The notes beneath the pieces are model-generated. The model had not been told where the DNA came from. It saw only the letters and a program-made list of their open reading frames with translations, and did not search any database. From Adiantum capillus-veneris (Eukaryota > Streptophyta > Polypodiopsida > Polypodiales > Pteridaceae): a DNA stretch of 64,000 bases. The position numbers were made by a program, and so were the translations under genes. The stretch lies in contig CM043968.1 of NCBI GenBank assembly GCA_014529385.2, forward strand, positions 30,829,513 to 30,893,512, in the 5' to 3' direction. Shown here in pieces: positions 32,450-44,159 of this stretch (its first letter is position 1; every line of letters starts with the position of its first letter).

Positions 32450-33173
32450 AGACATTATACGCGTATGATGTCTTTTTTTTCAGAATTTGACTATTTTGGT
32501 TATGCTCACTCTCAGTGGCCCCTTTATGCTCTGTTCACTCACAAAATTCAGTTTGAACTCTGTTTGAGCAAGTTATGGCTAGTTTAGGCTTTTCTTGGCA
32601 ATTTTCCGCTTTTGACTTGTTTTTTGGGTCAATTGTGATCCAAATGGGATGAAACTTGAAATATAACCTCTAGACAGCTATTACAATGGATCTGTGTTAG
32701 CAATGTATCAAAATATGTCCAAAATTAGGTCAAAGACATCATACGCGTATGATGTCTTTTTCATCAATTTGGGTCCAAACTTGATATTTATGCTTCCAAC
32801 AATGCCTGTAACAATCTTGTCAGGTCAGATATAAAAAATAAGCAGTGGATGTGCCAAAAGACATTATACGCGTATGATGTCTTTTGTCTCAGATTTTGAC
32901 TATTTTTGGTTTTAAGCCTTCTCCAATGTTTATAATTGAGTTTCAAGTGTTTTTGTCAGGTTTGAATGTAAAAACAAGATCTGAATCCAAAATTTCCTAT
33001 TCTTTGCGTTTCTTGGACTCCGACTTGTCTTTTTGGGTTTCTTTGAGTGTTAATGCTCTTGTTTTAAGTTGAAATTAGGGTATAACCCCCCTTTTGAACA
33101 CTCTGGTAAAGTCAAAATTTCTGTTTTGGTCTCTGTTTGGTCATTTAGACATCATACGCGTATGATGTCTAAA
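32450..33173. repeat. Palindrome array 2: four copies in the 5' leader of the gypsy element
   Basis: Copies at 32450-32473, 32734-32757, 32859-32882 and 33147-33170. Distances are 284, 125 and 288 bp, close to those of array 1. The second copy extends to a 28-bp perfect palindrome (32732-32759), and the fourth to 30 bp (33144-33173). Copies one and three share one substitution (ACATTATAC instead of ACATCATAC in the left arm). The array lies between the PBS and ORF1. The spacer text is recognisably related to that of array 1 (for example GTGATCCAAATGGGATGAAA versus ATGATCCAAATTGGATAAAA). Confidence 0.95.
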
Positions 33174-33693
33174 GTTGCAGATTTCTAGTTTTTTGGCACA
33201 GAATCCTTCCTAAAGCTTTCTCTAGTGCTCAGCAACTCACAGATACACAGAAAATTTCTCTGACTTTTGTTTATTGCATATTTCACTACCAAAGCGACTT
33301 TTTCAGTGATCTAACATGCAATCAAACACATCAAGCAAATAGAACACCAATTGATAGCTCTGGATCAGGATCAAATCAGGCCCTACCTAAGCTACTTCTA
33401 ATCATAAAATGGATTTTTTTGCAATTGAAAATATAAAGAGATTTACTACCACACAAGGAGTAGCAAATGCTTTTTATGTCAACAACCACTTAAACACCAT
33501 CAAAAAACAATCTAATCTAAGCTAAACTAAAAATACTGTCAACACGGGAAGACCCAGGAATACCCCACTTCCTAGTATCTCTCGAGACCTTCGGAGTCCA
33601 CCACTCCTAGATCTTTTCTAACTAAAGTATACAAAGTAGTTTATACGACTCACCTCGTAGGATTAGTCTAAGGTCACCTACTTAGGGCTCTCG

Positions 33694-33711
33694 TCCCCGA
33701 CAGCGGCGCCA
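33694..33711 (-). other. Primer-binding site of the gypsy element (tRNA-Asp type)
   Basis: On the - strand TGGCGCCGCTGTCGGGGA begins two bases inside the 5' LTR. The TGGCGCC-type PBS is known from Athila/Tat elements and is complementary to the 3' end of a tRNA-Asp. Exact match to a tRNA was not tested. Confidence 0.8.
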
Positions 33712-33713
33712 AA

Positions 33714-34646
33714 TGTTAAGGCGGTTACGCCGCTAGCGGAAGCTAAATAGCGAGAACTCAACCAACAACAGAATTTGTCAGACGAGGACGGAGCTTGACC
33801 CACAGGCGCATGGAAACAACTAGGTGGGTGTCAAATCACCTACTCGACCTTCTAATGACAATCACTACTAAGGAAATCAAATCTAAGTTCTAAAACACGC
33901 AAGTGACTGAAATCCGTACTACGAACGAATGCTATACGAAACAGGATCTAGAATCATTGAATCGATCTCAAACTCAAGGGGAAGTCTATACACTAGGTAA
34001 GAACAACACCCTAAAGACTTGAACTGCAAAATCAACCTATAACCACTCCGTGCGGCAAACGCGTATGAAGACAGGCTGAAAAATACAGATGACCGAAACT
34101 TGACCCCGATGGTACTAATGTGTAGCTCTACTCGTTGTGGTTCTATAGATATGCTGCACGCTCTATTCCGACACACGAGTTGGAAGAAAACTCACACCGA
34201 AGCTCGTAGGAACTTACCACACATAGAAGCTGATAGCGCGCACTCTTGGTATCTGTGCGTAGCTCTCACCGTTGCTAACACAATGGTGGTGTCGCTTCTC
34301 CAATGGCGGCCCCGTAGCCCGCGTAGCAAGAAGATAAGACTCTCTCTCTCTCTCTCTCAGACACAGTCACGGCGCTCAAAAACTCCCTTTGATTAATAAT
34401 TGAATCTCCTTTAGGTTACAAAACTTTGGCTTATATACCTCAGCCTTGGAGGTGAGAACATCTCTAATTATTTACATCAACAGGTGAAATTACTTCGGGA
34501 TTACAAGCTGGAAACTCAATTGAGTCCCGTTACTTAATGAATGGCTCAAATCAAAATTAATGTCGGAAAGACATTTATTACAATCAATGGTTACAAAATG
34601 ATGGGTGTGAGCAAAAATGTGGGTGTGATCCTCTGCTGGCTCAACA
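33714..34646 (-). repeat. 5' LTR of the large gypsy element
   Basis: 933 bp. It is nearly identical to 9991-10946 apart from about nine substitutions, one single-base indel and a shorter CT tract. On the - strand a TATATAA box is at about 34431-34437. The flank 34647-34651 is ACATC, the right target duplication. Confidence 0.93.
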
Positions 34647-34711
34647 ACATCCAGCGGGGTAGGGGCGGCAAGCAAACACCAACATGGCAAGGAAACAATT
34701 CTCTAGGGTAG

Positions 34712-34799
<88 letters not shown>

Positions 34800-34888
34800 G
34801 CGTGCGTGCACACACACACATCCACATCTATATATAGAGGCAGAAAGCAAACACCAGCATGGTGAGAAAACAATTCTCTAGAGTAGGC

Positions 34889-34933
<45 letters not shown>

Positions 34934-34988
34934 CGTGCACACACACACACACACACACACACATCCACATTTATATATAATTATGTGT

Positions 34989-35070
<82 letters not shown>

Positions 35071-35130
35071 TGCACACACACACACACACACACACATCCA
35101 CATTTATATATAATTATGTGTGTGTGTGCA
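34647..35130. repeat. Duplicated compound microsatellites (CT)n(CA)n and (GT)n(GA)n
   Basis: A short unique segment containing AACAATTCTCTAG is repeated at about 34672 and 34847, each time followed by (CT)n then (CA)n. From about 34890 to 35076, (TC)n(AC)n is followed, after an AT-rich loop, by (GT)n(GA)n, so this part is a long inverted repeat. Frames through it are artefacts. Confidence 0.9.
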
Positions 35131-35754
35131 TGCGCACACATGGATCATGCCATTTTACACGATGCATGTTTTATGCATATCCAGTTGTTAATTTACTCTA
35201 GAGTACAAGAATCCAAGAAAGGCAATTATCTAAGAGAATGGTCACCTACATAGTACAAATAGTATCACATGTGGCATGAATATCAATGAGATCAACCATC
35301 ACTGCAATATGTAAGCAGTATAGAGTTTTTGTGATCTAAAGTATTAGGTCTAACACCTACTTTATTTATCATAAGCCACTAAGAGGTAGTGACTCCCTCC
35401 TCATGCATGTTGAGGTTCCAACATTTTTGTAAGTATTGTTTATTTATTTTTAATATAGACCACAAAAATGTATTGCAATAAGAAGAAAACTAGACATAAT
35501 CGCGTGTACATATTCTTGTCTACCAATGTTCTTTTGTTCAAATTTTTGAGTTTTGAATGCTTCAAATCAAATGATACAGATGTATGAGTGACATTTTGTT
35601 TGCATGTGTTTTTGTGTGTGCATACCATTACTGCATGATGCGTGTGTGTGTGTGTGTGTGTTTTTTTTTTTTTTCTGTATCAAACTTATACTTATACACA
35701 AGAGAACATAAAAGTTCAAAAAACAACTGGCTTTAAACAAAAGACATGACATAA
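35131..35754. other. Non-coding stretch, nothing recognised
   Basis: No recognisable gene. It includes a (GT)n tract followed by a T-run near 35640-35674. Confidence 0.5.
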
Positions 35755-35839
35755 AAGCTAAGACTAAGTCATTTTTGTGCTAATCTCTCTCCTTTAGACA
35801 AAATACAAAGACTAAAAAAAAATGACTTAGTCTTAGCTT
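35755..35839. repeat. Small foldback with perfect 22-bp arms
   Basis: The arms 35755-35776 and 35818-35839 are exact reverse complements (inner part GCTAAGACTAAGTCATTT). The loop is 41 bases. It could be a MITE remnant or a hairpin RNA locus. Confidence 0.85.
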
Positions 35840-36191
35840 CATTTTTGTACATCAAAGTGAGAATGAAGTATTATTCCTCTGCATTTATACATGAGATAGT
35901 TAAAAAAATATGGTTCTAAAGTGGAGGAAGCCAGGTTCTTCAATGTTGGACAACGGCTAAGCCAAAAAGACCCTAAGTAAAGATAGAATTCTCAACAACA
36001 TCCATATAAATAAGACAATAGATTTGTTAGCTTTGAATACGTATTATAGGTGTCAACGAACCTATCAATTGTTATCCATGTCCTATTTAAAAACCTTTTT
36101 AACTTAAACCAACTATCCTTTTTAGAGAATCAAATATTGAAAAAGTGAGTAGATAGACCAATAGAAGCTTATTTCCACATGTTTTCATTGT

Positions 36192-36598
36192 GATCAGAAG
36201 GCCACCACCCCTTCTAATCCAAGTGTTAGAAGATCTCTTAAATATTTCATAAAAAATTGAAGTATTCAAGATGTAATTTGTTTTTTAAAGTTTACAAACC
36301 CTAAAATACAAAGAAGTATTATTCCATAAGTTTTTAATGTAATCAGAAGGCAAGCACCCCTTCTGATCCAAGTGTCAAAAGTTTCCCTTAAATTTTATAG
36401 TGTATTCATTGTGATCTCAGAAGGCCACCACCCCTTTTGATCCAAGCTTCAAAAAAGACCCCTTTAATATTTCATGATGTAATCAAAACATGATGTAACC
36501 TTTTGCATAATAAGCCAAATAAGCCATGCATCTTTCTTCCATCCTAAATATATTTTTTACTAATATGGGGATCAAAGGCCATCACCTCCTTTTGATTC
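36192..36598. repeat. Four diverged copies of a small hairpin unit
   Basis: Copies at 36192-36219, 36341-36369, 36413-36443 and 36570-36598. Consensus GATCAGAAGG, about six to eight bases, CCCTTCTGATC, then CAAGTG. Flanking text (AATATTTCAT) also recurs. Confidence 0.8.
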
Positions 36599-36599
36599 A

Positions 36600-39500
36600 A
36601 GTGGTATAACCACTATCAATTTGTTTTTAGCAGACATTCCCTATGGTCTTAGGATATCCAGTACCACTTCCTGTTAAATCCATACGCTATAATGTCCAGA
36701 TGACAGTACCAAACCAGTAAGTACCCACCAAAAGAATGGAATCTAGTATATCACCTTAAAGAGTCAATTAGCCAATCTAGTCAATTAGGACAAAGATTTA
36801 TCTTAACTCGTTACAAACCTAGCATTAGCCAGGGTCCGCAATATCTATAGGCTCAAAACCCAAAATTGAAGCACTTAATTAGAGGGTTTATCAGCAAGAA
36901 AGCCGCCAATCGAAAATATTATAACCCATGGGAGTAAGTGTACCCAAAAAGTGAGAACCTAAACATCCTCACGAGGTAGCCTATCAAACATTTATAGGCT
37001 TATTCTAATGTAAAATGGCGGAATTCCATATGCAGAATCATGTAATTAGAATCTAGTATTATATCCCATCATCATTTTGTAGAGACCAGAATAGTTTAAG
37101 GTCAGCCAATGCATATCCCGCCAATAACCAACACGCTCCTCAATATAATTTAGATGAAATCTAAACCCTATCAAATTGGGGTTGTAAAAGCAGCCTCAAC
37201 ATAACTTTTAGGATGAGAAGAACTAGCAAAGGGTTAGTGCACTACATGAGAACCTTGTCTTTAAGGATTAGCAAAAAATGCTAATACAATTCAAGAGAAA
37301 TTTATCAAAAGTAAATCAGTAACCAAAAAGTTTCCTCAAAGCTAATCTTGAGCTACATCAACCCATCATATAAGTGAGAGTCAACCATCATAATCCCAGC
37401 CAGAAAGAGACCCTATCAGAAGGAATATAAGAGAGGCGAGCTAATACTGGTAAACCCAACATCAAGCATCAGGTCACAGCCAAGGAAAAGGCAGCATCCC
37501 TAGCCTTTTATCACTCAGGCCATCCATATATCAGAAGTTTAATGGTGAATTTTAGGTATTCCTAGTATGAACACAACAAAAAGAACCAGTAAAATAAAGT
37601 AGAGAGTCACCAAAGTATCAACACAAAAAAAGTCAGTAAAAATTGAGCATCCCATAGTATCAACTATACAATAAAAGCTCCACAAATTATCTCATTCACT
37701 TCAAATGGGCAAATATCAGTATCACCAATGTAAGTGATCCCCGGTTTCAGTTATGTAATCTATTACAACAGTACCTTCCCTTTTGGCAAAAAACCCCAAC
37801 AAAAAATAACAATTCAAGATTGGTGTCAAATGAATCATAAGCCCATATGATAACTAAAATGTAAATCAGAGAACTAGTCGAGATTACTAGTGACAATGGT
37901 TCAAAACCAAGCAAAGACATCAGAGCTTAGATTCCCAAGACTAGCTTAGATCCCAACATCAGGCATCAGCATCATACAACATGCATTACCCTTTTCTTTC
38001 TTTTATTTAAAAACTTGGTTTAAGAATCTACCACAGTAAGTATCACACAAAAATAGGTTGAAACATTGAAGTGAAAAGCCATGCGCAAAATGTAACTTAG
38101 AAATAAGTATGAAGACAAAAGTTGTTGTTTCAGACAAGAGCCACCCATCCAATAGGTTAATTAGGTTACTCAATCAGTCTCTCAGTGTCCAAGACGACAA
38201 ATAAGGCCGCATCATGTGGTCAACAACATTATGCTCTAGTTTTGTAGGGTATAATTTTGGTTAGGAATGGCTACACTACTATATTTATTAGTAGTAGATG
38301 TACAATAGAAGAAAGTGATTTCACCAAGGTTTAATCCAACCAGTGATAAAATGTCAATATGCTTTCAAAAATAATGCTACATAGATTACCAGTGAATGAC
38401 GTCCTCAGCAAGAATGCACACATAGCTTTGAGAAATCAGTAAAAAGGGCACAAGAGAAGGATCATTTTGCTTGATCACTCTCAGGGTGGGGTGCACAAGA
38501 TCAGGCTGTATTATATCGAGACTCAACATATGATTTATGCCATACTCCCCATGCTCTAAGCTTTTTTATCATATTGATATCAAATAATAAAAAATACCAA
38601 AGAAAGTTGTAGTAAAACAATCATTTATAAGATTATAACAACAAACGCAACTGCTAATCAACAGGTTAAGCCTTTTTTAAGAAATAAATCACATGCAATA
38701 TTATGCACTGATTACAATTAAAGAAACTAGAACATTTAACACAACATCAACCTGTGATGCCACAACTTTCTCAATCATTTCCATAATGTAGGTTAACAAG
38801 GAAAATCAATGACCATCTCTTATCAAATGAAAAAGCAATACAAATTCAAGGCTAAGTGAGGGGAAAAACACCCTCACCTTTTTTTAGTAGAAGCGGGTAG
38901 AGCCAATCGACCTCCATACGCACTTAAAGAGAATCACGATGCAATATGAGGTAGCAAAAGCTAAGGCACCTCAAGCCCATAAAGCTACAGACATGTCCAT
39001 ATGCAGGGTCGACTCGACTCGAATCCTAGAGAGGAGAGGAATATTTGTAGTGCTATTGATTAGGTGAGTGCGCCATAGAAAGGAGAGCCTTAGAACTTTG
39101 GGAGGAGGAAGCGGCATTAAGGTATGCACACCATGGTAGGGGGGATTTTGGATGTCCCAGTAGGCGAGCAGAGAGCGAGGCAGATGGTGGGCCATCAAAC
39201 TCATAGTGAAGGCTGTTTACGATGCTCAGACAAAGTGGGTGGGGGTTAATTTATCCCTATAACCAAGTACTTTCTAAGGGTGAGATCCCACATTTCTTAG
39301 CCAGTTTAAACGAGTGTGCTATATTATAGGGGATAGGTTATGCTAGAGAGGATAAGATTCATAGTTCAAGTTACCTATAGAGTTATAGGGAGGAGGACTT
39401 GAGCAAAAAAAAATGCAACCATTAAAATATCTCAAGGGGAGTGTCATCTGCTAAGGGAGAGAGAAAGGGTACATGAGTAGTCAAGGATATTGTTTTGTAA

Positions 39501-40015
39501 GTAAGCCATTGCAAAAGTGACCACTATGTGTGTGTGTGTGTGTGTGTGTGTGCACCTGCCAAAACCCAAGCACCATACAATGTGACCATCAACCCCAAAA
39601 GGCCTCAACCCTAAAGGGCCTAGCACAACCTTGAGGAAAACTCAATAGTATAATCCATCAATAGATTCCCTGAAAGGGGGAGGTGTCAGAATAGCTAGTA
39701 GTTAATAAGTGTGTGTCAATGCCCAAATATTTAGGTTATTTTTTAAAAGAGACAGACTAATGGACATATTAGCATAATCTAGATCAATGACTAAAACTGC
39801 ATCGGGTATCCAAGACAAAGTTATAATTCAGCTAGTCAAAGATTTTGTATCACCCAAGTGCCTTATTGAGCTCAACAGATTTATCAAGTATAGCCCAATG
39901 AATTGACCAAGTGACTTGGTAAGAAGCATAATTAAAAATCTTAGAAAAAAACATTAGGTATGCAAAAAAGGACAAATAGCTTGGATGAGGTAATTCAAGT
40001 CATATTGAAGTGACA

Positions 40016-40062
<47 letters not shown>

Positions 40063-42040
40063 GAGCAATTAGTATTTTTTGTTTCATCATGGAATATATG
40101 TGTCATTTCATGTCCTAGGATCACTTTGTTATCAAAGTAATCAACACATTAATAAACAAGATACTTGAATTACTACCTATTGGTGCAAGTTCATGGCTTG
40201 TTGATTGGAGAAGCAAGGGCAGATGAGATAGTCTTCAAACTACCAGGAATTTGTGTTTAGAGCTGCCACCTTTATATAGAATAGGATGAGAGGTTCCATG
40301 CTAGTAGGCGATTTGTGTAAGTAGTACTAGCTCTAGCCCATGATGTGCAAGAAAGGGACGAGGTTAAAAATACATCATCATAAATTCGTAGGTGTAGGGT
40401 TCTTGCATGTGAGATATGAGCAATGGGGGAGCCTAGTACATGTATATGGTGGCCCACGTATGTTTAGTCATCACTTAGGTACACCTTGAATCCATTTTAG
40501 CACAAAAATGATTATCAAGTGTGAAGAAATATTCCATAAGGGTAGGATTCCATGTAGGATGAGGTGTCTCACCTTCCTTCACCTTATACTAGAAGTAGCT
40601 GATGGAGGCACTAGTTCCCCATCAAGAACCTAGTGCCCACCATTTACAAGTTTTAATATCTCAGACGATTGACAAGTGTACTTTTGAGCACACTTAGCTA
40701 AGTAAGCTTTGATTATTCTCCAAAGCTTGATATGCTCAAAGCCATTGTTGCAAAAGTGTTTATACCAGTATCCTATTCAATAGCCTTTGGCTAGAATTTG
40801 CATAGATGATAGGCTTAACATGCCACAAAAATGACCTTGTGATTCCATCATGTTGTCTTGTTACTACTTCGATGTAGAAATTTAAGTACATTGATGGGCA
40901 TTGCTTCTGTTATGTGATCTTTGAAGGGTATCGAGAGTTACCTAAAGCTTCATGCTAAGAAAGCTAGCTTGAAAACCAATGCACCCAGAGAAGGTGGTAG
41001 CACTATCATCCATGGCTAAACAATGGGGATATATAGGAAGCTCTTGCCCAAAGTACCTAGGGATGTTGTTTTTTTAGAGAATATCATCATAGTAACAAAA
41101 AGGATGTTCAAAGATGACTAGGAGTTCACGATGCATGTCATCTTTGAGTAGTTGGGAAAGGAACCTTTACTCCAATGCATGTAGATACAAGTTGCACTAG
41201 ATGGGGGGACAAGCCAAGCTGATGAGGATGGCATTGACTTGTTTGATAGTACAACCATTGCTCTAAAAAAACATGTGGTTGATGAGTGAAGAGTTGATTC
41301 AAAGGATGGTACCTTGTACCAAAAAGGATAGAGAGTTCATGTATGGCTTGCCAAATCCAAGGCCAACATGGCTTGAGTTGGGGTATTTGAAAGAGATATA
41401 CTTGCTTTAAGCATGCTTATAGGCATACAAATCAATTAAAAGGCTACTGTGACTAGGCCATCATTGCCTTCATGTGGAATGCTCTCATAACATTATTTGA
41501 TGTCTGTTATCCATTTATAAAGATGACTATAGACATAATTCAAGATACATCATTACACATAGATATACGGTACAAGAGACCAAATAGAATCAATAGAACT
41601 ACTATCACCCTTCTCATTAGAATAAAACATTGTCATTAGATAGATTCGTAAAGAACACAAAGACCATCTAGCTTTATAGATCCACATGAACATCACGGTA
41701 CAAAAGGTCACACCATTTCCAATGAGTGCTCCTGCCAATTCATACATTGATTAAGGTTTTCGACGGCCTAACATTTGGCATGCACGGAGGACCTCGTCCC
41801 ACATTCATAGAGAATAGTCCCCATCAAAAGAATGAGGATGTTGAGGGAAAGGGGGAGGTGGGTTAGGGTTGACATAGGGCCACAAGGCAATAGAGGATAA
41901 TTTGAATAGTTCTACCTTAACATGTTAGAAGCTTCATTCCACCAAGGTGGAGTTGGAGGATTGTAAAGACTCAGAGAGTTATAACATTTTTGCTTGAGGT
42001 AGAATGCAATATGTCAAAACATGGGTTTATACTTCACGAT
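36600..42040. other. Long non-coding, AT-rich stretch
   Basis: Only short frames, none recognised. Microsatellites: (GT)n at about 39525-39552 and (GT)~22 at about 40016-40060. No element termini were found. Confidence 0.5.
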
Positions 42041-42049
42041 ACTGCTCTT

Positions 42050-43800
42050 CTACTGAGCCACTTCCTCTCGTAGATGCTCCTCCTCCTCCTCCTTGCTCAA
42101 CATCAAATGGGTTTTCAGAATTTCTAGCTCCACCTCCATCGTCCAAAGTTCCATCTTCAAATTTTTCAACTGGTTAGTATTCTTTGCATCAGGTACGCGG
42201 TTTCTAAAAATAGATTTGTGTGAAATTGGGTTAGAATCATGATCCTTTTGCTTACCCCGATCCATCGATGCGAGAGATAACCCACGAGGTTGACCCTCTG
42301 GTGTGGGCAGCACTGGAACTCCCAGGAGAAGCCTGAGAGTTGATTGCCATTTCTTTATTTCTCCCTCTGGTGTGGGCAACACTGGAACTCCCAGGAGAAT
42401 CCTAAGAGCTGATTTCCATTTCTTTATTTCTCCCTCTCAATGCACTTGGATGTCCTCCTTCAATAGGGAAACCATCGCATCTAAATCATCTTGAGTAAGG
42501 GGGAGCAATTTGGTAGCTGGTCTTCTGGTAAGCGAGTTTGAGGGAATAGTCTTCCAATTCCTTTTGACACACTTTGGGCAAACTCCACTTGATGTTCTTT
42601 TGATGGAGTGGCCGCTTCCAAAGCCTCATGAGCCTGTTGTCAAGCTTGCTCCTCGTGCTCTTCTGAATAAAAGACACGAGACTAAGCTCGGTGCAATCAC
42701 TTTTCCATCTTCTCTAGTCTTTCCATCAGCCGATGATTTTGTGCAGTCAGTTCGTAAATTTTTTGCCTCTGTGCTGGTATAGCCTACAATTACTAGCTTT
42801 GTTCTTGCCAATGTCGGTTGACATGGAACATGAACTTATGGTAGTCTGTAACATGTTGATCTTTCAATGTGTAACCGGATTGTAACCACTCAAACTATAA
42901 CTAGGGATACCTGCAACCTAGCCCAAATTGGCTAGTATCTGTTGTGATTCTACAAAAGTCTGTATGGATCCCAAGACCTGTGTCTACATCTGTGTCTTGG
43001 GCACTGTTGTCGATGTAGACACCATAATAGACATTGTGGAGATAGCGCTTAACAAGACTGGCATTGACATTGTAGAAGTTTTTGTAGGAGAAGAAATGGG
43101 ATAGACACTGTTCAACCCGCATCGCTGCTTTGTCTGGCACTATCAGCTTGGTTTGCCACCAAAGCCTACAACCGTTGCTCCTGCATTTCTTGTTTTCATC
43201 TTTTGATAGGGGTTTCTAGATTCCTTCATCTCAATGGGAAGTAACTACTGATTGAGGATTTGTGGTCACCATGATAGGGTTATCGGTGGACACAACAAAG
43301 GCAGGCTTGACACACCACCAGAACTGCCAAAAGCCAAATGACTTGACTCCCCCTATGCAGACGTCAAAAGCATGGAAGTAATCGGGACATAAGCGCTGAC
43401 AGCGGCACATACGTTGTAGCCAAAACAAGAGCTTTGACAATAGGACCTTGATACCCTTTTTTAAGGAAAAATAACTTCAAAATATCGTCCACTTTGGTGT
43501 TTACTGCCTATCCCCTGTCCATTGTACTACCCTCAGGCCTTCCTTCTGTAAACAATTGTCTGATCAAAAATTTCACCCAATTTACACCTACTAATTTCAC
43601 AGTAGAGATCATTGTATAGGCTGCCCTGGAGATGTTGTATACTTTGGCCATCAGCCAAACTCCTTCCACCATTGCAAACATTCTTCGACCTCCTGGTCTT
43701 GACAACCATGCAACCACAATCGTTAATGGTTGGATTATCGTAAGCCACGACCATGTCTTGCATTGATATCTTCTCTGTTGGTGTTGTCACTCCTGTAGCA
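42050..43800. other. Decayed repeat region with a 69-bp tandem duplication
   Basis: Two copies of a 69-bp unit start at 42294 and 42363 (CCCTCTGGTGTGGGCA...). On the - strand they read as two repeats of PEGEIKKWQS..LLGVPVLPT followed by MDRGKQKDHDSN. It may be a gag-like remnant of the gypsy family whose integrase relic lies at 44.2-45.4 kb, but I do not recognise it. Confidence 0.4.
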
Positions 43801-44159
43801 AGTAGGCAACACTTCTCTACAACTTATTGTGTATAAATTTGGTGTGGCTCATGTGGGTGAGACTATACATGCACCCAATCAATGAGTGTGTACTCCAATA
43901 ATCTCTTGCGCTCAATCCATATCTTCATGCTTGCTAACCCCACTGCTGGTGACATGGTTGTATCTGTAGAGAGCTCAAGAAGCTACAGGAGAGCATAGAG
44001 GGGCTGCACAAGAGCTTGCAGGTAGTAGAGGTGCTCAAGAATGCGCAAAGTTCTCACACAGGCAACAAAAAAATACTAACCATGTGAAAGTGAGTCCAAA
44101 ATAGGCACCGCACTTTAAAAGCATTTCTTGTGCATGTTAAACACTGCAAACCATGCCTC

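Larger units (their letters stand above)
9991..34646 (-). mobile_element. Very large Ty3/gypsy LTR retrotransposon (Athila/Tat-like), full length, with nested copia
   Basis: The element is bounded by LTRs that start TGTTAAGG and end GGCTCAACA on the + strand, and by a 5-bp target duplication ACATC (9986-9990 and 34647-34651). It spans 24.7 kb, or about 19.1 kb without the copia insertion. A tRNA-Asp-type PBS and a G-rich PPT sit at the correct LTR edges for - strand transcription. Order in the sense direction: 5' LTR, palindrome array, ORF1, gag-pol, tail frame, second palindrome array, ORF3, ORF4, PPT, 3' LTR. RT phrases such as FAWSYKDLKGVDPSICQHSI and YRVMPFGLTNAPATFQRLM, and the TGGCGCC-type PBS, point to the Athila/Tat group. 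By hand count the LTRs differ by about nine substitutions in ~930 bp plus a CT-repeat length change, so the insertion is fairly recent but older than the nested copia. Confidence 0.93.

Noticed and set aside
20031-33173. CRISPR-like array from the evenly spaced palindromes
   Set aside because: Spacing is about 284 bp, spacers are related to each other, and the genome is a plant. It is a diverged tandem repeat inside a retrotransposon.
34591-35253. Cys/Val-, His/Thr- and Arg/Glu-rich frames
   Set aside because: They are translations of CA/GT and CT/GA microsatellites in several frames on both strands.
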